From contig NZ_CP132339.1 of assembly GCF_030944405.1 (NCBI RefSeq), forward strand, positions 5,208,001-5,272,000: DNA of 64,000 nt, written 5' to 3'. Both the position numbers and the translations under genes were made by a program. The notes below the pieces were generated by a model. It was not told the DNA's origin, searched no databases, and was given only the letters and a program-made list of their open reading frames with translations. The stretch is from Janthinobacterium sp. J1-1 (lineage in GTDB: Bacteria > Pseudomonadota > Gammaproteobacteria > Burkholderiales > Burkholderiaceae_D). Positions 47,590 to 55,986 of the stretch are shown here, piece after piece (positions within the stretch are counted from its first letter, which is position 1; every line of letters starts with the position of its first letter).

Positions 47590-48695
47590 CGGTGATTGGT
47601 GGGAAAGTAGCGTGTACGCAAGCGCATGAACGGTGTCTCCACCAGTACATACAGCAGCCAGCCGGTGACGATGCTGACGGCGATCATGATCAGCACCGCC
47701 GGCAAGCCGTCCGGCGCGTAACCCTGGCCCTGCAAGACGGGACTGAGCAAGATGCACAGCTGCTTGTGCAGCAGATAAATCGCATACGACCACAGGGCCA
47801 GGCTGGCCGCACCCGGCACGCGCCATTGATATAGCGCACTACCCGGACTCATTGCTGCCACCAGCAGCAAGCTGAAGCTGATGGCCAGCGCCGGATAGCC
47901 CAGCACCGTGACCCAGTAATCGAAGTGATGATGGAAGAACAGCGTCAGCATCAGCGCCGCGCCCGCCAGGCCGGCCAGCAGGGTGCGGTTGCCGTATGCG
48001 GTGATGCGCGACCAGGCGGCCGGATGATGGTTCTTCAATAGCGCCAGCGCCACGCCCGCCACCAGTTCGTCGAAGCGGCACCAGGATGCGTAATAGATAT
48101 ATTTGTAGTAGCCCATGCCGCCGCGCGGCACTTGCACATATTCATCCCATAGATAAGCACGCACCAGCATGCCGGCCGCGAAGCTGGCGGCCACCGCGAT
48201 CCAGGCCCACAACAGGGATTTGCGGCAGGCGGCGATCGCCAGCGCCACGGCCGGCAGCAGCACATAGAACTGCTCCTCCACGCATAGCGACCAGGCATGC
48301 GAAAAGGCCGTGCCCGGCGTCAGGTTGATATTCTGTGTAAAGGTCAAAAACTTCCAGACTGGAAGCAGCGCGTAGTCGCCCCGAAACGCTGGCCACAGAT
48401 AATACAGCGCCAGCACAAAGTAAAAATTGGGCAAGGTGCGCAGGAAACGGCGCGCATAGAAATGCGGCAGCGAAAAGCCCTGCTTGCTCCGCAGCGCCGC
48501 AAAGATCTGGTTGCCGATCAGATAGCCGCTGAGGGCAAAAAACAGGTCGACGCCGGTCCAGCCTATCTGGCCCCAGAAACCGAACACCCCAGGCGCGACA
48601 AACAATTCGTAATGATTGGTAAACACCAGCACGATGGCCAGCGCGCGCAGGGTGTCGAGGCCGTACAGGCGGGGAGTCAGGGAGGAACTGGTCAT
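47586..48695 (-). CDS. Acyltransferase 3 (OafA/WecH-like) membrane protein
   Basis: 369-residue integral membrane acyltransferase with about ten helices. It begins with RLYGLDTLRALAIVLVFTNHY, containing the family's LRALA and H motif, and GVDLFFALSGYLIG; YARRFLRTLPNFYF is the arginine loop. Such enzymes O-acetylate sugars of LPS, peptidoglycan or exopolysaccharide. MTSSSLTPRLYG is taken as start. No glycan cluster surrounds it. Confidence 0.88.
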   Translation of the reverse strand: MTSSSLTPRLYGLDTLRALAIVLVFTNHYELFVAPGVFGFWGQIGWTGVDLFFALSGYLIGNQIFAALRSKQGFSLPHFYARRFLRTLPNFYFVLALYYLWPAFRGDYALLPVWKFLTFTQNINLTPGTAFSHAWSLCVEEQFYVLLPAVALAIAACRKSLLWAWIAVAASFAAGMLVRAYLWDEYVQVPRGGMGYYKYIYYASWCRFDELVAGVALALLKNHHPAAWSRITAYGNRTLLAGLAGAALMLTLFFHHHFDYWVTVLGYPALAISFSLLLVAAMSPGSALYQWRVPGAASLALWSYAIYLLHKQLCILLSPVLQGQGYAPDGLPAVLIMIAVSIVTGWLLYVLVETPFMRLRTRYFPTNHR

Positions 48696-48828
48696 GGGCA
48701 ACGGCGGTGAAAGCAGGCAATGGCGCCGATCATGCCACGTGGAAGCGCCGCCTGCCCACATTTTTCAACGGCGACTGCCGCGATTACCGCTAAAATATGG
48801 CGACCCGTTTTTTCACCACAGGATGACC

Positions 48829-49782
48829 ATGAGCAGCGCACTTCACTTCAAATCCATCAACTATACGGGCCAGGGCAGCGGCCCGCGCCTGATCGTCACC
48901 GGCGCCGTGCACGGCAATGAAACCTGCGGCACCAAGGGCATACAGCGCGTGATGGCGGAAATCGACAGCGGAGCGCTGGCCATCGTGGCCGGCAGCGTGA
49001 CCTTCGTGCCGATCACCAACCCGCTGGCCTACGCCAAAGGCGTGCGCAGCGGCGACCGCAATCTGAACCGCAACCTGTTCCCCAACGACCATCCCCAGGA
49101 TTTCGAAGACCGCATCGCCAATTGGCTGTGCCCGCTGCTGGGCCAGCACGACGTGCTGCTGGACCTGCACTCGTTCAACGCCGACAGCCAGCCCTTCGTG
49201 ATGGTCGGCCCGCGCAATAACGACGGTCCGCTGCAACCGTTTCAACACGAAGACAAGGAACGGGCGCTGGCGCGCCGCCTGGGCGTGCGCCGCTTTGTCG
49301 ACGGCTGGCTGCAAACCTATGGCGCCGGCGTGCAGCGCCGCCTGGCCGGCAGCGACCAGGTCGGCCTGGTCTTGCGCTATGGCGTGGGCACGACAGAATA
49401 CATGCGCTCGACGGGCGGCTATGCGCTGACCCTGGAATGCGGCCAGCATGCCGACCCGGCCGCGCCCGATGTCGCTTACCGCGCCATCATGAATACGCTG
49501 GCATTCCTGGGTTGTATCGATGCGCCACAGCCGGCACCGATTCTTGACGCCGACATGGAAGCGCTGAACATGGTGGTGGTGCACGACAAGCTGGACGCCG
49601 GCGACCGCTTTATCAAGACCTGGTCCAGCTTTGACACCGTCAAGCAAGGTGAACAGATCGGCTTGCGCGTGGACGGCACGCCGGTGACGGCCGAATTCGA
49701 CGCCTATATCCTGTTCCCGGACGTCAATGCGGCGGCGAATGCCGAGTGGTACTACCTGGCCAGAGTCAGCCCGTCGTTCTGA
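48829..49782 (+). CDS. Succinylglutamate desuccinylase/aspartoacylase-family deacylase
   Basis: 317-residue zinc carboxypeptidase-like deacylase. Zinc ligands are seen in GAVHGNETCG (His and Glu) and LLDLHSF (His), with NRNLFPNDHP as substrate loop and the glutamate in ALTLECGQH as general base. AGGA precedes ATG 48829; ATG 48823 is an in-frame alternative. The substrate among N-acyl amino acids is unknown. It abuts the stop of the SMR gene on the other strand with no gap. Confidence 0.85.
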   Translation: MSSALHFKSINYTGQGSGPRLIVTGAVHGNETCGTKGIQRVMAEIDSGALAIVAGSVTFVPITNPLAYAKGVRSGDRNLNRNLFPNDHPQDFEDRIANWLCPLLGQHDVLLDLHSFNADSQPFVMVGPRNNDGPLQPFQHEDKERALARRLGVRRFVDGWLQTYGAGVQRRLAGSDQVGLVLRYGVGTTEYMRSTGGYALTLECGQHADPAAPDVAYRAIMNTLAFLGCIDAPQPAPILDADMEALNMVVVHDKLDAGDRFIKTWSSFDTVKQGEQIGLRVDGTPVTAEFDAYILFPDVNAAANAEWYYLARVSPSF

Positions 49783-50124
49783 TCAGTGCCCTACTGATTT
49801 CGAGAACAAGTTAATCACTAGCACGCCGGCAATGATCAGCCCCAGGCCGATCAGCGCCGGCGTATCGAGGCTTTGCTTGAACCAGAACCAGCCGACGGCG
49901 GAGATCAGCACGATGCCCACGCCCGACCAGATCGCATACACGATGCCGGTCGGTATCACCTTCAAGGTCAGCGACAGACACCAGAAGGCGATGCCATAAC
50001 CGATCACGGTGATCACGCTGGGCCACAGGCGGCTGAAGCCGTCTGAGGCTTTCAGGGCGCTGGTGGCGATCACTTCGGCAACGATGGCGATCGCAAGATA
50101 GAAATACGTCGTGGCCAGGCTCAT
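49783..50124 (-). CDS. SMR-family transporter, EmrE-like subunit
   Basis: 113-residue four-helix transporter. The membrane-embedded glutamate lies in [15 protein letters not shown] and the family features [10 protein letters not shown] and [13 protein letters not shown] are present, as in EmrE-type quaternary-cation exporters. It lies 30 bases downstream of the Gdx-like gene behind a guanidine-II riboswitch, so it is probably coregulated and may form heterodimers with that protein. Confidence 0.9.
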   Translation of the reverse strand: MSLATTYFYLAIAIVAEVIATSALKASDGFSRLWPSVITVIGYGIAFWCLSLTLKVIPTGIVYAIWSGVGIVLISAVGWFWFKQSLDTPALIGLGLIIAGVLVINLFSKSVGH

Positions 50125-50154
50125 GGGATCCCTGAAGAGTAAATATCGTGGCGC

Positions 50155-50475
50155 TTATTGCGGGCTGAGCAGTTTCAGGCCGAGGATGCCGCAGACGATC
50201 AGCGCGATGCAGGCGATGCGCGCGGCGCCGGCCGGCTCGCCCAGCACCATCATGCCGAAGATGGCCGTGCCAACCGTGCCGATACCGGTCCAGATCGCGT
50301 AAGCCGTACCCAGCGGCAAAGTGCGCAAGGCCAGGCCCAGCATCACGATGCTGCCCAGCATGGCTGCCAGGGTCAGGGCGGACGGCAACCAGCGGGTAAA
50401 GCCGGCGCTGTATTTCAGGCCGATGGCCCATGCCACTTCCAGCAAGCCAGCCAATACCAAGATAATCCAAGCCAT
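50155..50475 (-). CDS. gdx: SMR-family guanidinium exporter (Gdx/SugE-like)
   Basis: 106-residue four-helix transporter. [20 protein letters not shown] holds the essential glutamate and the W..GLKYS pattern of SugE/Gdx proteins, and [17 protein letters not shown] fits helix 3. GGGAGA precedes the start. A guanidine-II riboswitch directly upstream supports export of guanidinium rather than generic drugs. Confidence 0.92.
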   Translation of the reverse strand: MAWIILVLAGLLEVAWAIGLKYSAGFTRWLPSALTLAAMLGSIVMLGLALRTLPLGTAYAIWTGIGTVGTAIFGMMVLGEPAGAARIACIALIVCGILGLKLLSPQ

Positions 50476-50491
50476 CCATTTCTCCCGAGGC

Positions 50492-50543
50492 GGCGGGGTC
50501 GTCCCCGCCATGCAGCCCCATCATCGAGCGGGGTCGTCCCCAC
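50492..50543 (-). promoter_or_regulatory. Guanidine-II (mini-ykkC) riboswitch
   Basis: On the minus strand two small hairpins with ACGA loops lie in tandem: GGCGGGG-ACGA-CCCCGCC at 50509-50492 and GGGG-ACGA-CCCC at 50541-50530. Paired ACGR-loop hairpins next to a ribosome site are the definition of mini-ykkC RNA. The downstream hairpin is 16 bases from the gdx ATG, so ligand binding likely frees or exposes the ribosome site. Confidence 0.92.
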
Positions 50544-50655
50544 AGGAGCAAAGCGGCAGTATACCATTCGCTAGAATGTTTGCTCCAGGCAAAAAAATCC
50601 CGCTTTTCACCGGCTTGCCCGATAATCAATTTTTTATCTTGTCTCCGGAGTCACC

Positions 50656-51015
50656 ATGTTACTTTTGGCCCAGATCGTTACTGCCCTGATCCTGCTGCTG
50701 CACGTGTATATCGTGCTGCTTGAAACCGTGCTGTTTGATAGCCTCGGGCGCAAGGCGTTTGCGCTCAGCAAGGAAAAAGCCGAGATCGTGCGCCCCGCCA
50801 TGTCCAACCAGGGCTGCTACAACGGCTTCCTGGTGGCCGCGCTGGCCGTGGGCTTCCTGCATCCCGACGCGACAATAGCGCATGCCTTCACCATCTACGG
50901 CCTGGCCTGCATCGCCGTGGCCGGCATCTGGGGCGCGGCCACCGTCAAGAAAAGCATCTTGTACCTGCAAACCGTGCCGGCCGTGATCGCCCTGCTGCTG
51001 CATCATTTCGCCTGA
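50656..51015 (+). CDS. DUF1304 membrane protein
   Basis: 119-residue protein of four predicted helices, beginning LLLAQIVTALILLLHVYIVLL. The conserved segment RPAMSNQGCYNGFLVAAL identifies DUF1304. CCGGAG precedes the ATG. The function of the family is not established. Confidence 0.88.
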   Translation: MLLLAQIVTALILLLHVYIVLLETVLFDSLGRKAFALSKEKAEIVRPAMSNQGCYNGFLVAALAVGFLHPDATIAHAFTIYGLACIAVAGIWGAATVKKSILYLQTVPAVIALLLHHFA

Positions 51016-51055
51016 TCCTTGCTTTGGCCGCGCGCGGCCAGCAGGCTTTCCATTT

Positions 51056-51075
51056 ATATCGTAATATGACGATAT
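51056..51075. promoter_or_regulatory. Palindromic operator upstream of the ArsR gene
   Basis: ATATCGT-N6-ACGATAT, a perfect inverted repeat 26 bases before the ArsR start. Autoregulation by the ArsR protein is the natural reading. Confidence 0.65.
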
Positions 51076-51100
51076 TGAAATCCGAAAGGCCCGATACAAC

Positions 51101-51397
51101 ATGGACATCGACGCCATCCACAAGGCGCTGGCCAATCCCGTGCGGCGGCAGATCCTGCAATGGCTGAAAGATCCGGAGCAGCATTTTGCCGAACAGGAAC
51201 TGCCGCTCGACATGGGCGTCTGCGCCGGCCTGATCGACCGCCGGCTGGGACTGTCGCAATCGACGGTGTCGGCCCACCTGGCCACCTTGCAGAAGGCGGG
51301 ACTGGTATCGACCAAAAAGGTCGGGCAATGGAGTTTTTTCAAGCGTGACGAAGCGGCCATCCAGGCGTTTCTCGAACAACTGCAGCAAGGTTTGTGA
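51101..51397 (+). CDS. ArsR-family transcriptional regulator
   Basis: 98-residue winged-helix protein. The helix-turn-helix region LGLSQSTVSAHLATLQKAGL and wing STKKVGQWSFFKRDE are typical. The metal-binding ELCVCDL motif of ArsR/SmtB is missing, so it probably senses a small electrophile or thiol change; cysteine occurs in MGVCAGL. It precedes an old-yellow-enzyme gene by 50 bases. Confidence 0.87.
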   Translation: MDIDAIHKALANPVRRQILQWLKDPEQHFAEQELPLDMGVCAGLIDRRLGLSQSTVSAHLATLQKAGLVSTKKVGQWSFFKRDEAAIQAFLEQLQQGL

Positions 51398-51447
51398 TCC
51401 ACAGCAGCGACAACATTCTCACTCTGGCAACCCACAAGGACAACACC

Positions 51448-52503
51448 ATGACCACCCTTTTCGACCCGATTACCATCGGCAGCCTGCAATTGAAGAACCG
51501 CATCATCATGGCGCCGCTGACGCGTTCGCGCGCCAATAATCCGGGCCGCGTGCCCAACGCGCTGATGGCCGAATATTATGTGCAGCGCGCCTCGGCCGGC
51601 CTGATCATTTCGGAAGCGACGGCCGTCACGCCGCAGGGCGTGGGTTATGCCGATACGCCGGGCATCTGGTCCGATGAACAGGTGGAAGGCTGGAAACTGA
51701 TCACCGACGCCGTGCATGCGGCCGGCGGCAAGATCGTGCTGCAACTGTGGCATGTGGGCCGCATCTCGTCGCCGCTGTTCCTGGACGGCGACCTGCCCGT
51801 GGCGCCGAGCGCCATCAAGCCGGCCGGCCATGTCAGCCTGGTGCGCCCGATACAGGAATACGTGACGCCGCGCGCGCTCGATACCGAAGAACTCCCCGGC
51901 ATCGTGGCCGCCTACCGCAAGGGCGCGGAAAATGCAAAAAAGGCCGGCTTTGACGGCGTGGAAGTGCACGGCGCAAATGGTTATCTGCTGGACCAGTTCC
52001 TGCAAGACAGCACCAACCACCGCAGCGACAACTATGGCGGCTCGATCGAGAACCGCGCGCGCCTGATGCTGGAAGTGACCGACGCCTGCATCGACGTATG
52101 GGGCGCCGACAAGGTCGGCATGCACCTGGCGCCGCGCCGCGATTCGCACGACGTGGGTGACTCCACGCCACGCGAGACCTTCGGCTACGTGGCGCGCGAA
52201 CTGGGCAAGCGCGGCATCGCCTTTATCTGCGCGCGCGAAGCGCTGGGCGACGACCGCCTGGGTCCGTACCTGAAGGAACAGTTCGGCGGCGTGTATATCG
52301 CCAATGAAAAAATGGACAAGGCCGCCGCCCAGGCGCTGCTGGACAAGGGCGAGGCCGATGCGGTGGCCTTCGGCCTGTGGTTCATCGCCAACCCGGACCT
52401 GCCGGTGCGCCTGCGCAGCGATGCACCGCTGAACGCGCTGGATGCCGCCACCCTCTACGCGCCGGCCGCCGCCGGCTATACCGACTATCCGGCGCTGGCC
52501 TGA
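51448..52503 (+). CDS. Alkene reductase, old yellow enzyme family
   Basis: 351-residue FMN-dependent ene-reductase of NemA type. It starts LFDPITIGSLQLKNRIIMAP, with active-site residues in VEVHGANGYLLDQFLQDSTN and RSDNYGGSIENRARL, and GLWFIANPDLPVRLR near the end. AAGGA precedes ATG 51448. It reduces activated alkenes such as N-ethylmaleimide and likely responds to the ArsR regulator upstream. Confidence 0.93.
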   Translation: MTTLFDPITIGSLQLKNRIIMAPLTRSRANNPGRVPNALMAEYYVQRASAGLIISEATAVTPQGVGYADTPGIWSDEQVEGWKLITDAVHAAGGKIVLQLWHVGRISSPLFLDGDLPVAPSAIKPAGHVSLVRPIQEYVTPRALDTEELPGIVAAYRKGAENAKKAGFDGVEVHGANGYLLDQFLQDSTNHRSDNYGGSIENRARLMLEVTDACIDVWGADKVGMHLAPRRDSHDVGDSTPRETFGYVARELGKRGIAFICAREALGDDRLGPYLKEQFGGVYIANEKMDKAAAQALLDKGEADAVAFGLWFIANPDLPVRLRSDAPLNALDAATLYAPAAAGYTDYPALA

Positions 52504-52521
52504 GCTGTATCGCGACGGACG

Positions 52522-52755
52522 TCAACAGCGTGACGGCGTGCGCGACGGCGGCGATTGCCGCCGCGCCGCCGAACTGCTGAGGATGCGGTATATGACTTCC
52601 GTCGGCACATGGTGCTCTTTCAGGTAGGCGGTGGCCACCGTCCTGCCCAGCACCTTGTGAAATTCCACGCCCTGCTCCACCAGTTGCGCCGTCGCGGTAT
52701 CGTTGCGGCTGTTACCGTCGCCGATCTCATCCTTGCTTGATGTGCTGTGCATCAT
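52522..52755 (-). CDS. Small protein at the end of the Fap-like operon
   Basis: Unrecognised protein of about 77 residues. Several starts are possible (TTG 52770, ATG 52764, 52755, 52752); GGAGGG sits just before the last two. HKVLGRTVATAYLKEHHVPTEV suggests a short helix-turn-helix-like or adaptor helix. No signal peptide. It is directly downstream of the outer-membrane gene; coupling is suggested by the overlap. Role unknown. Confidence 0.5.
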   Translation of the reverse strand: MMHSTSSKDEIGDGNSRNDTATAQLVEQGVEFHKVLGRTVATAYLKEHHVPTEVIYRILSSSAARRQSPPSRTPSRC

Positions 52756-52766
52756 GCCCTCCATGC

Positions 52767-54155
52767 TCAAAATGTCATCGGCAAGCGGACCGACAGCGAT
52801 ACGTCCGGCGTATCGCGCGTCAGGCCGGCGCCGACTGAAATATTCAAGGTCCGGTCCTTGGCGAGCCGGTACGAATAGCCCATCAGCAAAGTGCCGAGCT
52901 GCGTGCGCACGGCGCCGGGCACGACCGTGCCGTTCTGGCGCGTGCGGCCGATGGTGCTGTGGTCATAGCCCAGGCTCAATGAGCCTTTTTCATTGAGCGC
53001 CAGGCCGATGCCGAAGTTCACGCCAAAAATCTTGCCCGGTTCGACAGTGCCCAGCGGTTCGCGCAGGCCGTCGCGCAGCAGCCGGCTGACATCGTGCCGC
53101 TTGAAGCTGTGCAAATAACTGATGCTGCCAAAAAAGACCGCCGGATCGGATGGAAACAGCCAGGTCAGGCTCGGCTGCAAAGAGTAAAAACCCGAGCCGG
53201 TGGGCAGGTCCAGCGGCAAACCGGTGCCCGTGGCGTTCTCGCCCACGCAGCGGCGCACGCAATCGGTGACGACGCTGAACGGATCGCGCCCCGTGCGCGA
53301 CTTGAAGCGCAGGCCCGCCACGTAATACGATTTGTCGGCGCCGCCATCGTTCAGCTGGTAGCGCGCCGCCAGTTCCACGTCGCCCAGCTTCTTGCCGCTG
53401 GTATCGAACACGCGCTCGACGGCCGTGCCCGTGAACAATTCGCGGCTGACGGTGGAGTCGGAACGGTACACATACGGGATGCGCGCCTCGATTTCAAAGC
53501 GGTTGGTGATGCCGGTGCGGCCGGTCAGCGCCGCCGTAAAGGTATTGCGCTTGACTTCACGCACATCGATCAGCCCAATCAGCAGCGCGGGAATAATGGT
53601 GTAGCCCACCAGCGCGACACGGTTGCTGGAGGAATAACCGAACTGCGCGGATGGCTCCAGCACGAATTTACCCCTGGGCGTGAGCACGCCGGGCTGTTCG
53701 AAGATCGGCGCCACTTCCGGCGGCCGGCTGTCGCGTCCCGGTGGACGGCCCACGGCCACCGGCGCCGGTGTCGAGGGCGGTGAAACCGGCGCCGTCGCCG
53801 GCGCTGGCGCGGTCACTGGCGCGGGACTACCGGGCAGCCCCTCCTGCCCCCATACTTCCTGCACACCCAGGCCACGCTGCGCCCCCAGCAGTTCGCTGGC
53901 GACCGGCGTACCGCCTTGCAGGCTGTCGATGCGGCGCTGCTGTGCCTGCAGCGTGCCGCGCAGCATGTCGAGCAAGCGGCGCTGCTCGGCCAGTTGCGCT
54001 TTCATGTCTTCCAGGCGTGCCGCCAGCGCCTCCTGGCTGGCGGCCGGAACCTGGGCCGGGACCGGGGCCGTGGCGTCCTGACCGTGTGCCGCGGCGCTCA
54101 GCAGCAAGGCCGACGCACCGGCCGCGCCCAAACGCAATAAATGAAGATACCGCAT
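52767..54155 (-). CDS. Outer-membrane beta-barrel with N-terminal coiled coil, FapF-like
   Basis: 462-residue exported protein. Signal peptide at about residues 1-25 (ending AAAHGQD), a coiled coil at about 40-85 (LEDMKAQLAEQRRLLDMLRG), a proline/threonine linker, then a barrel from about residue 165 with alternating strands (GKFVLEPSAQFGYSSSNR, FGVNFGIGLALNEKGSLS) and a terminal aromatic strand ending RLPMTF. The layout matches FapF, the amyloid secretion pore, although the transporter family is broader. AGGAGA precedes the ATG. It follows the 167-residue secreted protein by 50 bases. Confidence 0.7.
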   Translation of the reverse strand: MRYLHLLRLGAAGASALLLSAAAHGQDATAPVPAQVPAASQEALAARLEDMKAQLAEQRRLLDMLRGTLQAQQRRIDSLQGGTPVASELLGAQRGLGVQEVWGQEGLPGSPAPVTAPAPATAPVSPPSTPAPVAVGRPPGRDSRPPEVAPIFEQPGVLTPRGKFVLEPSAQFGYSSSNRVALVGYTIIPALLIGLIDVREVKRNTFTAALTGRTGITNRFEIEARIPYVYRSDSTVSRELFTGTAVERVFDTSGKKLGDVELAARYQLNDGGADKSYYVAGLRFKSRTGRDPFSVVTDCVRRCVGENATGTGLPLDLPTGSGFYSLQPSLTWLFPSDPAVFFGSISYLHSFKRHDVSRLLRDGLREPLGTVEPGKIFGVNFGIGLALNEKGSLSLGYDHSTIGRTRQNGTVVPGAVRTQLGTLLMGYSYRLAKDRTLNISVGAGLTRDTPDVSLSVRLPMTF

Positions 54156-54205
54156 CGTTTCTCCTGAAGGTAGGCCGGACGGCATGCCCGGCGTGGGTGG
54201 CTGGC

Positions 54206-54709
54206 CTAGCGCGTCCCCGCCACGGTGTCGAGGGCGTTTTGCAAGGTGTCGTGAAAATTGGCGATCTTCAACAGTTCAAGACTGTTGACGCTGGTATTGA
54301 CGATGGTCTGGCTGCGCAAGACCTGGTCGTTCAAGCTGTTCTGGATCACGGTGCCGGCCATGGCCTGCTCCAGCGCCCCCGCTGCAAACAGATTGCCGGT
54401 GCCGTTTTGCACCACGTTCATTGCCGTCAGGGCCGCGCGCGCCTGGCTGGCCTCCGCCGCGCTCAAACGCGCCACGTCGGCGATCGTGAACGAGGTACTG
54501 GCCACCACCTCGCCATTGATGCTGACCAGGCGTTCGATGCCCAGCGACAGGTTCAGGCCGCCAGGCATGTCAAAGCCGCCGCGCGCCTGCTCCAGCGTCG
54601 CGTCGTCGACCGCTTGCCAACCGTCATCGGGCAAGTCCGATGCCATGGCCGGGCTGATGGCCAGGCAACACGCCAATGCCATGCCGGCCTTCCGATAGCG
54701 CTTCTGCAT
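54206..54709 (-). CDS. Secreted Fap-like component with double-glycine motif
   Basis: 167-residue exported protein. Signal peptide (AGMALACCLAISPAMASD) is followed by DDATLEQARGG at residues 35-45, a site that looks like the double-glycine target of C39 peptidases. The C-terminal half has VIQNSLNDQVLRSQTIVNTS, related to QNSG motifs of two other proteins of the operon. It may be a FapE-like minor component. Identity is inferred from position and these motifs. Confidence 0.6.
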   Translation of the reverse strand: MQKRYRKAGMALACCLAISPAMASDLPDDGWQAVDDATLEQARGGFDMPGGLNLSLGIERLVSINGEVVASTSFTIADVARLSAAEASQARAALTAMNVVQNGTGNLFAAGALEQAMAGTVIQNSLNDQVLRSQTIVNTSVNSLELLKIANFHDTLQNALDTVAGTR

Positions 54710-54748
54710 ACATCCTCCTTTGCAACGCCGGCAACCAGGGCCGCGCCG

Positions 54749-55486
54749 CTAGAAATTTCCCGCTTCATGCTTGGGCATGGTGAGTACATCGAGGCCGCCA
54801 CGGCTGATCGCCTGTTCAAGCGGCGCCGCCGGTGCCACGCGCCAGTCGTCGGCATCGTTGAAACGGGCTGGTCGCAAGGCCGCCCCGGCCGCCAGCACCT
54901 GGCCGGGACGGGCGACCCTGCCATGGATGACAAACAACAGCCGGCCTTGCCATATCGCCTCGAAACTGGCGCGCGGCATGGCGCGCGTGCCGCCGGCCGG
55001 ATCGCCGATCAGGACCCGGCTGGGGGTGAGGCCTTTCACCACCACGAAATGCCGGTAACCTTTGTCGGCGACCAGCACGATGGCGGGAAAACGTGCTTCA
55101 GCCAGCTTGTCCAACGGTAGTTGAAATCCATCGGCCAGGAAGCCGCGCGCCGCAAGAAAGCGTTTGATGTCGAGCAAGGAGAAGCCTTCACGGCGGATCT
55201 TTTGTTGATCGCCTTGCCGATACATTTGCTCGAAAACAAAACGTTCCGTGACGCGGTCATCGTAATGGTGGGTCAGCAAGGTCGCCACCGCGGCCGAGCC
55301 GCAACTGAAATCATATTGCTGGTGCAAGGTGCGCTGGAAGCGGGCTTCGCGGATGCTGGCCACGGGCACGTCGAAGCGCGCCCCGCCCAGCGCCGCGATG
55401 TCGGCGCCGGCCGCCGTGGCGCAGGCGAGCGCGCCGGCGACGGCCAGCCACCTTGCGCAACGCCGGCGAAATGAGCAAATGGCCAT
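54749..55486 (-). CDS. C39-family peptidase, FapD-like
   Basis: 245-residue exported protease. Signal peptide up to about residue 28 (LACATAAGAD). Catalytic residues in order: C62 in YDFSCGSAAVATLL, H146 in GYRHFVVVKGL, D162 in IGDPAGG, the C39 bacteriocin-processing pattern. No ABC or membrane domain, as in FapD of the Fap amyloid system. It lies two bases after the stop of the upstream gene, between the two proteins carrying LEQARGG, which are its probable substrates. Confidence 0.82.
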   Translation of the reverse strand: MAICSFRRRCARWLAVAGALACATAAGADIAALGGARFDVPVASIREARFQRTLHQQYDFSCGSAAVATLLTHHYDDRVTERFVFEQMYRQGDQQKIRREGFSLLDIKRFLAARGFLADGFQLPLDKLAEARFPAIVLVADKGYRHFVVVKGLTPSRVLIGDPAGGTRAMPRASFEAIWQGRLLFVIHGRVARPGQVLAAGAALRPARFNDADDWRVAPAAPLEQAISRGGLDVLTMPKHEAGNF

Positions 55487-55488
55487 GG

Positions 55489-55917
55489 CTAGCGCATCTG
55501 CAAGTTGATGATGGTGGCGTTCTGTATCAGCACATTGGCCCCCGAGTTCTGGATCACGATCGGTATGCCGGATGCATTGGCGAACGCGCCGCCATCGATG
55601 CTGTTGGCACCCGTATTGACATAGGTGGCCGAATTGCCCGTGACATAGCCATTCAGACGGGCCTCGTTGCTGACGTCAGCGGCGCCGCCGCGCGCCTGCT
55701 CCAGCGCCGCCTCGTCCGTGCCTGCGCCCAGGCCGCTGGCGTCGCCCAGTTCCACCGCCAGCGTCGGCAGCAGCGCCAGCGACGCGGCCGGCGCGGCGGC
55801 GGCAACCGCATCAGGCTCGGCGAACTCCGCCATGGCCGTGAGGCCGGGCGCCGCCAGTGCGCCGGCCGACAGGCTGGCCAGGCCGGCGCACACCATCGAA
55901 TTCAAGAAAAGTCGCAT
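55489..55917 (-). CDS. Secreted Fap-like component with double-glycine and QNSG motifs
   Basis: 142-residue exported protein with signal peptide (SMVCAGLASLSAGALAAP). DEAALEQARGG at about 68-78 repeats the motif of the 54206-54709 protein. The C-terminal part, GNSATYVNTGANSIDGGAF...IVIQNSGANVLIQNATI, is asparagine/glutamine-rich and beta-prone, like amyloid nucleators. Position between the glycine-rich protein and the C39 peptidase suits a minor curlin-like or FapB/FapA-like role; this is inference. Confidence 0.6.
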   Translation of the reverse strand: MRLFLNSMVCAGLASLSAGALAAPGLTAMAEFAEPDAVAAAAPAASLALLPTLAVELGDASGLGAGTDEAALEQARGGAADVSNEARLNGYVTGNSATYVNTGANSIDGGAFANASGIPIVIQNSGANVLIQNATIINLQMR

Positions 55918-55986
55918 GCTGTTCCCCTGATATTGTTATGCGCAGGACTCCGCCGCGGCCAGGCCACGACGGAGCTTGCTGGTGGC

